Of a DNA stretch of 64,000 bases, positions 57,431-64,000 are shown in pieces; within the stretch, counting starts at the first letter, position 1; every line of letters begins with the position of its first letter. The stretch spans positions 1,832,001 to 1,896,000 of the forward strand of contig BSYO01000005.1 in NCBI GenBank assembly GCA_033239525.1, given 5' to 3'. The DNA comes from Nepenthes gracilis. Taxonomy: Eukaryota; Streptophyta; Magnoliopsida; Caryophyllales; Nepenthaceae. Both the position numbers and the translations under genes were made by a program. The notes under the pieces were generated by a model. That model saw nothing but the letters and a program-made list of their open reading frames with translations, did not search any database and was not told the DNA's origin.

Positions 57431-58589
57431 TGGCAGGGAGTGTGTATGGTAGATATATTTATATATATTTATGGTAGAATGTGTTTATAATGCATGGGCG
57501 TTAGGTATGCTCGAAATACTAAATGTTGTATGGTTAGTTTAGTCTTTAATCCTATATTTTCTTGGTATATTTTGAAAATCTGTTATTTGTGTTAATTTTG
57601 TTGGTGAGCGTATATTTTATTGGCACTCTATGGTTAAGTTGAGGAGAACGTATGAAAATATTAAAATATCGAGTCGAATGGGAGGCTATGATATCTTAGT
57701 GTGGTATACACTTTTTCAATACTAAATCCATATTTTGGATATTGAGGTCATTTGGATGGATACTTATAATCTTGTGAACCAATTTATATCATACCAAGGT
57801 GGTATTGGGTTTGACTTATTGATGATTTCATGAAACCATAAGGGTGCTTGTCAAACTTGTGAGTACCGGAACCTCGAAGGTTATCAGCCGTGGGACGGGT
57901 GTGTGGATGGAGGGTTCACAGTGATATATAAGGTTCGAGAAGACTTTTGTGATATCTCATATGAGTGGGACCTCTTTTGTGAATGGTTTGATGGAACTTA
58001 TACTGTTGTTGATACTCGGATGCAGTAGAATCCAATTTGCATCTAATGATTTGTTGTCATGTGGCCTTTGAGTCGTAAATGCAACAGGTTATTGCATCTC
58101 AAATAATTATTGATTTATCTTATGAAATTATGATGTTATTAATATCCAAAACGTTTTATTGTATTCTGTTACTTTATTGATTTATTTACTTGCTAAATCT
58201 TAAGGTCATCATTACGTTTTGTTGGCTCCAGAGTAGAAGTTATGACCGGTTAGAAGAGATCGTGCGGTTGCTGAGAAATTTCAAGATGGAGACGACCTTT
58301 GGGGGTTAGAAACTCATGACAAGAAGCTCTAGAGTTAGTTCAATTGGTCAAGGTTTTAGTTAATTATGTTATCAGTCCAGGATCATAATTTTATAGACAT
58401 TTATTATCTTTTATAAATTTATTATGTGAATTATGATTATTATATTTTATTTAGTGATGTATTTACGAGGTTATATATGATTTTGGATTTTTGTATGATC
58501 ATTCCGAGTCTGGTCGGGTGACTCGAGCTCGAGGCGTCACATGAAACCCCTCTGATAGTGGCATCCAGCAGTTTCCCTTCACATCGGAG

Positions 58590-58900
58590 CAAAATAGGGC
58601 ACGAAGCTCCCCAACAATGGTGACCAACTCCTTCCTGTCGCTCTTAGCCAAAACAAAGGACGGGGCTCCCCAAGAATGGCGACCGGCTCCTTCCTGTCGC
58701 TCTTAGACAAAACAGAGCACAGAGCTCTCCCTACAATGGCAACTACCTCCTCCATCCTCGTTCATGGTCAAAACAAAACACGAAGCCCTCAACGATTGTG
58801 CCAAGATGCTCTTGCCAAACAGAGCATGATGCCCCTTCAACGGCGGCTTGAGCTTCCCAGTCAAAACAGAGCTCCCTCATAATGGAGCCCAGAGCCTCTC
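58590..58900. repeat. About 60-bp imperfect repeats in Tat-type LTR
   Basis: Units contain CTCCTTCCTGTCGCTCTTAG (two exact copies, 58628 and 58687), AAAACAGAGCAC-like and GCTCCC-AATGGCGAC. Later units are increasingly diverged. Confidence 0.75.
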
Positions 58901-59404
58901 AGCAGAATAAGACAAAAAGGTGTATGGCGCCCAACCGTTCTCCCTCGAATTAGATTGGAAGGGAGCACCAAGTTTCTCATCAATGGCGTCCAAGGCTCCC
59001 TAAAGCCCCTGGTCAAGCTGAACTCAAAGGAACTCCTTGAGAACGTTGCCCAGCTGCTCCACCCTCAAATCAAGGAAAATGGAGCCCGATGAGGCTCCCA
59101 CCATGGTGTTCAACAGTTCTTTCCCAAATCAGAGCGGAAACAGGGTATTGAGTTTCCCTCTAAAATGGCTCCCTGCAGCACCGCAATTGATCTTAACCAA
59201 GCGAAGAACATAGGCCCCTAAATGGCGCTTGGAGCTCTCGACGAAGCTACCCAAAAGACAGTACACTACTACCCTGTTCAGCTCAGGTGGATCAAAGCGC
59301 GTCTCGTCCTCTCCCGCTTTCTCCCTCACCGAATCATAAGCCCTTCCTATGGATTTCAGGGCCACCATCCGGTCCCAAGACGTGGGCGTACCGTGCCGCC
59401 TATT

Positions 59405-59955
59405 AGTCGGGCGTACCCAAGAGCTTACTACTTCAACTAGTGAGCTACTCTTCAACCGGACGTACCCAGGATCTCAGTCCTCCGACTAGTGAGCCGCCCC
59501 TCAATCGGGCGCACCCAAGATCTCAATCCTCCAATTAGTAAGCTGCCCCTCCAACCGCGCACACCAAGAGCCGCCTCCGATTAGTGAGTCATCTTCGGGC
59601 CACCTTGGCACCCAAGAGGTAAGTCATCTCGCCATCGAGCCACCTTAGTCAGTTGGATGCACCCACCCAGGAGCTTAATCATCCAACTAGTGAGCCATCC
59701 ATCAGTTGGGCACACCCAGGAGCTCAGTCCTCCGATTAGTGACTTGCCTCTGAGCCAGGCACACCCAGGAGGTCAGTCCTCCACCTAGTGAGCCACCTCT
59801 TGGTGGGGCGCACCCAGGAGCTCAATCCTCCGACTAGTAAGCTGCCCCTCAGTTGACACACCTAAGAGCTCGATCCTCCGCCTAGTGAGCCGTCCCTCAA
59901 TTGGATGCATCCAGGAACTTAATCCTCCGCTTAGTGAGCCGCCGCTCAACCAAGT
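59405..59955. repeat. 49-bp U3 minisatellite, about 11 units
   Basis: The unit approximates GGGCGCACCCAGGAGCTCAG, then TCCTCCGACTAGTGAGCC and GCCCCTCAATC. It ends directly before the TATA box at 59961, so it is a U3 (enhancer-position) repeat. Degenerate copies of the same unit occur at 290-740. Confidence 0.88.
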
Positions 59956-59960
59956 GTACC

Positions 59961-59968
59961 TATAAAAG
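59961..59968 (+). promoter_or_regulatory. LTR TATA box
   Basis: TATAAAAG lies immediately after the 49-bp array and about 80 bp before the conserved LTR-end block. Confidence 0.6.
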
Positions 59969-60381
59969 TCATTCCTCCTCTCACATTCCCCATTCATGCA
60001 TGCAAATCTAAACCATCCAATATCCTCCTTATATCTTTCTTGAAAATATTTCTGATTTGAATATCGGAAGATTTACGGCGGAAACTCTTTTCGTCATCCT
60101 CTGACCTTTTATTTGTACTTTATGGTGTGCAAGTTTTAAATTAACAGCGACGGAGATCGAATCCGCTATGGCTCAACTTACAGTAAAAGATTTGAAGGCT
60201 CCCTAATTTATACCGTAACCCAAAAATCAGGGATGTATTATGATCCTTGATTAATTTGATTTTTCTTTGGAAATTATTTTATAATACATTCAAGTTAGAA
60301 GTCACTGGCAAGATTTTATTGTTAACTTTAATTTTATCACAAATTTTGATTTTCACAAAATTCTTAGTCCGAAATTTCAAA

Positions 60382-60537
60382 CATCGGCTTCATTATTAAT
60401 TTTTTATGATCTTGAAATGTTTTTTAATTTCAACATCGACTTCATTATTAATTTTTTATGATCTTGAAATATTTTTTAATTTCAACATCGACTTCATTAT
60501 TAATTTTTTATGATCTTAAAATGTTTTTTTTTTTGTC
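60382..60537. repeat. 52-bp tandem repeat, 3 copies
   Basis: The unit CATCGACTTCATTATTAATT, then TTTTATGATCTTGAAATGTT and TTTTAATTTCAA, starts at 60382, 60434 and 60486 with three or four substitutions in total. It is AT-rich with no coding sense. Confidence 0.92.
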
Positions 60538-61849
60538 ATATATTAAATTTGAATGTAACTCCAAATATAATAAGTCAAAAGTATGTAACAATTCTTGCAC
60601 ATTTTCTATGTATTATAAGGTTTTTGGCCGATTAAAATTGTTAATATTATATTAAAGTCTTATTGACCCAATAAATTGAGTTTGTTTGAGTCCATTCTTC
60701 AAGTTAAGGAAGATATTTGCATCGGGGGCGGGGGACTAAAATATAGAATTATAGCATGGCTTAGGGTAGGTATCATATTTTAGTTGATTTTACTGATATT
60801 CGATGGTCGTATGCTTGTGAGATAGCTGTCAATTTGTCATTGAACAATTAGCAAAGATAAAGGTCAAAATGGAGCAAATTTAATGGTATTCTAGGACAAT
60901 TATATTATTATATATATTATGAAATTAATAAATTTTTGTGTAGCATTGGAATCCTAAATTATCAATTTATAATTTTATGAGTTTGCTGATGTGATTCATA
61001 GACATGATACAGAGAATAGATTAATAATCTTTATTCGCAAGTTACTGCTAAAGTATGTTTAACCAAGATTTGGTTGTATAAGTGTTTTATTATGAACAAT
61101 CTTCTTTGGTACTATTAGTGTCGGGTGTCATGCATAGAACGGCCCAAATGTGATAAGTGAGTAAGCTATTTGATTTTATCATTTTTATTTTTAAATAAAA
61201 AATATAAATAATCTCAACAATTATATATTTATATTTGGTTGCAAGCCAAGTATTATGTTTTTATATGACGTAATATATTTTTGACAACGGGGTTTTCTAA
61301 AATAGAAGTTTTGAGACTTAACCATTAGTCGAAAGGCTTTGTTATTTTTAACAAACATAAGTTTATTAACAATAAAATAAATTAAATCAAATACAAAAGA
61401 AAAAAATTAAATTGATATTGGCCCCATTATATGATTTTTAATTAAATCATATCTTTATGAATATCCTATGTGCTAGAATAGTTTAAAAAAATATTATCAC
61501 ACTTTAGAATAAACAGATATGTACACTAATGGCCCTTACAACACATATGTAGTATGGGGCCAACAACACTCAAACAAACATCAAACCCAAAGAAGAAAAC
61601 CAAAAAACTAGATGAAGAGAATGTTGGCCTCTAAAGCCTGAGACAGACAGAACTAACCCCTCTAAGCATTGGTGCTCATTTGCACTTGTTTCACGCCCAG
61701 GAAGTCCCGTATTAGTCGAATAGACATCTTCCCACTCTCTGCATTGTTGCCCCACTTATCCTTTCATTGAATTGATCAATTTGTGGCGAAACGCTAAAAG
61801 CACTTTCTGGACAGAGATTGATGACCTTGACAACACACAGAAGAAGAGC
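60538..61849. other. AT-rich DNA, possible retroelement internal debris
   Basis: I see no gene. The 61-codon minus frame at 61570-61755 sits next to the LTR remnant at 61850 and might be decayed gag, but I cannot support that. Confidence 0.4.
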
Positions 61850-62472
61850 CGACCAAGGAAAGTAAGAATAGAGAACAAAAAGAGAACACACAAATTTTAA
61901 TGGAAAACCCTTCTCAAACCAAAGGAAAAACCACGAAGCGAACGTGATTATAAAGAGATTTGCTCATGTTACTCAAACTCTAACGAAAGAAATGTGTGAC
62001 AACTTTCCTCTCTCAAAGTATATCTCACTCTATCTTTACAACAAAACTTGCCAGACTCTCTCAATGCTCAATGAACTCAACAATGTCCCAACTCTAGCAC
62101 TCTCAAGTACTACACTTGCCACACTCAAAGAATGGCAACAAACTCCTTTATATGAGGTCCCGTGCCTACGTCCTAGGCCTCGCCATGACAGCGCATGCTT
62201 GCCTATCCTTCTCGAAAAGTTGAGCCGCCGCAACATCCAATCGTTAGGTGGTCAATGACCAACCCACCCGTAAAACTGGCCCGTAAAACGCTAGGTTAGC
62301 GCTTACGCCGATAGAGTTAGCGCCACTAGACTCTTCGCCCGTCCTCAAAGAACCACTTGACATGACGCTAGAAGAATTCCACAAGTCCTAGGACATGATG
62401 CTTCAAAGATGTCATCGTCCATTCTTCTAATGGAGTCCATGACATCATGCCACTCGGGAGTGACCCCAACAC
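61850..62472 (-). mobile_element. Copia-like LTR remnant
   Basis: Read on the minus strand it begins TGTTGGGGTCACTCCCGAGT (from 62472). It contains GGGTTTTCCATTAAAATTTG near 61905, the counterpart of GGGTTTCCACGTAAAAAATA in the element at 53096-56847. The inner end is not clear and no PBS is visible. The 104-codon plus frame at 61944-62258 lies within it and is probably meaningless. Confidence 0.45.
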
Positions 62473-64000
62473 AATTGCTATATTCCAATCAATGTAAGAT
62501 TATGGGCACCCAATGCTATTGCATGTTGAGTTCCCCCTATGCTTCTTAATATTACATTTGAAAAGCATAAGATTATTAGATTCAGTTGTACTTTGATGGA
62601 AGACACATTATAAAGGAATATGCAGAAAGCTTAATCTATCTAAATTATCCAAAGAAATCCCAATGACTGCTTAAAGAATAAAAGCATTAGAGGGATGTTG
62701 ATATCAGCCTTATAAAAAATTGCCAATGACACCTTTTAAAGCTCTAATTAAAATATTCTCCAAGCACTTAGCTGTTGTTAACATTACAATTTAATGCTTA
62801 GCTATTGTATACTTGAAGACACAAAAACTCCAGCCCAAAAAGGTTAATATATGAGAAATTTAAAAGATAGTACGTGCAATATTATTTTTTTAAATTAAGT
62901 ATTAAGTTAACTTATTTTATCTGAGTTATAATTAAAAGATAATTTTTAATAACCCAATGACTTTAACCAAAGGAATTCTATTTTTTTAATGGGTCAATAA
63001 AGCAAAATCCCTAGTAGCAAAGAATTTAGATGTCAGTAAAAATTACAATTTGTATCCGGTAAACCCATAAGTGTCAAAATAGATATGAGGTATAAAAATA
63101 GATAATTTGTTCCATTTTTCGTTCAAAAGAATTTTAAAGTTGTACAATGATTACTCTAAAAAAGTTCAGATTGCAGATTATGGTTCCTTACAAGTTAATT
63201 TGAGTATTTTTAACATGTTTAATTTATGATCTTTTTCTTTTAAATGCTTCAAAAATGTTTTAATAGATCATATAAATTTGTTTTTTTAAAATAACTTTTC
63301 CACGTAAGAAAGGAAAATTATGAAAAATAATCTCGATCTTTCATTTTATCTATGGGATTTTTTTTTAGTTTTATCTTATTTTATTTAGTTTTTATTTTAT
63401 TCTGTACAAAAATATATATATTTCATTTAAAAGATAAAACTGACATTTATTTGGATTTTTATACTTGTAAAGTTTTTAATATCATATATATTTAAAAATA
63501 TTACTCAAAATATAATTACTTTAATTTGTTTTATTAAATAAAATATCAGACCAATTATTTAATTGAGTCATACGTATATATAGACCTCACAATTAATAAT
63601 ATTTGAACTTCAAGTTTATGTAATTAATTATTTCTTATCTGAATTTTAATTAAAAAGACTTAAAATAATAATGATTTATTTAATTTTTTTTTTTTGTGAG
63701 AGGGAAAAAATCTAAAATTCTTTATAAAAAAAAGTATATATTTTTACATTAAAAAGATAAATCCATTAATTTTTTAAAAAGAGTATATAAATAAAATAAT
63801 TATATCAACGTGTATTCTTATTTTCTTATATAAAATTCATCTTTAAAATAGAGAATAAAATTTTCAAATATAAAAATTCTTTACGGTTTTTTTTTATTAT
63901 TGTAGAGTTTTAGTTTTATTTTTTCAAAGAAAAAGGTATTCCATAAAAAATCATTGCATCCGTACGAGTTAAGGGAACCAGGGGGCTGCGACGCGTACGG
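62473..64000. other. AT-rich DNA to window end
   Basis: Strongly AT-rich with short homopolymers. I see no gene, RNA or repeat. The last 45 bases turn GC-richer (GGGGGCTGCGACGCGTACGG), perhaps the start of another feature outside the window. Confidence 0.5.

Larger units (their letters stand above)
52182..58541 (+). mobile_element. Chromovirus-type solo LTR, split by a copia-like element
   Basis: It begins TGCGACGAAG and ends GAGCTCGAGGCGTCACA. When 53101-56847 is removed the length is about 2613 bp, close to its inverted relative at 3388-5970. Internal landmarks match that copy in order: an AT-rich U3, a TC/GC-rich block (52430-52990), a GT-rich microsatellite field (57000-57430), and GGCTCCAGAGTAG near 58227. 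The small frames at 52602-53016 are in the GC-rich block and look non-genic. No target duplication was recognised. Confidence 0.6.
51883..60237 (+). mobile_element. Tat-type LTR split by nested insertions
   Basis: The left part is 51883-52181 (TGTTGTAATGGGTCTGATAT ...) and the right part is 58542-60237. Both carry the repeated vocabulary of GGAGC(A)C, GAAGCTCCC and AATGGAG/CCC, so the interval 52182-58541 is an insertion. The right part contains two minisatellites, TATAAAAG at 59961-59968, and the family LTR end (TCTGATTTGAATATCGGAAG; GTGTGCAAGTTTTAAATTA; GGCTCCCTAATTTATA), ending GGATGTA near 60237. Without the insertion it is about 2.0 kb. Confidence 0.6.

Noticed and set aside
56944..57477. 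177-codon Tyr/Cys/Val-rich frame
   Set aside because: GT/TA microsatellite field read in one frame; not a cysteine-rich peptide gene.
1..64000. tRNA, rRNA and CRISPR-like arrays
   Set aside because: No cloverleaf with matching A and B boxes, no rRNA core sequence, and the tandem arrays lack unique spacers; they are minisatellites.

Overview
This is a 64-kb piece of a flowering-plant nuclear genome, most likely from a eudicot. The evidence is spliced genes with GT-AG introns, plant gene families (AHL, BED/hAT, RuBisCO activase), plant retrotransposon lineages (Ty3/gypsy Tat and chromovirus, Ty1/copia-like) and long AT-rich spacers. Only two loci look like intact host genes. One is a single-exon AT-hook (AHL) gene at 17344-18276 (+). 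The other is a four-exon BED-zinc-finger/hAT-derived gene at 36972-39946 (-), which I assembled from splice sites. Almost everything else is repetitive DNA or decayed gene copies.

Layout. At 1-5970 is a minus-strand Tat-type LTR element with minisatellite-bearing LTRs, cut by a chromovirus-type solo LTR (3388-5970). At 5990-14822 is a decayed Tat/Retand Ty3 element: gag, PR, RT, RNase H and INT on the minus strand, a spliced extra ORF on the opposite strand, a 40-bp minisatellite, a PBS and a right LTR. The AHL gene follows, lying between two inverted LTR remnants (15760-16270 and 22915-23480). At 24491-27024 is a small LTR element in which RT, RNase H and INT are missing and an intronless piece of a host aminoacylase-1 gene sits between protease and chromodomain remnants. 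This is the most unusual object in the window. Next come a CACTA-type end (27136) and a RuBisCO activase pseudogene (29640-34433). The activase copy keeps its introns and the alpha-type C-terminal exon, and a 2.7-kb solo LTR with a perfect GGCCA target duplication lies in one intron.

After the BED/hAT gene the rest is retrotransposon graveyard. It holds two Tat LTR remnants (42.5 and 43.7 kb), a decayed chromovirus (43989-51287) and a three-level nest at 51883-60237: a Tat LTR split by a chromovirus solo LTR, which is itself split by a short copia-like element (53101-56842) with a perfect ATGTG target duplication. A copia-like LTR remnant (about 61.85-62.47 kb) and AT-rich DNA close the window.

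The two host genes are unrelated and there is no operon-like organisation. The shared theme is repeated insertion, solo-LTR formation, LTR growth by internal tandem duplication, and capture or decay of host genes. Boundaries given without a target duplication or a splice site are approximate, read by eye from repeat alignment.
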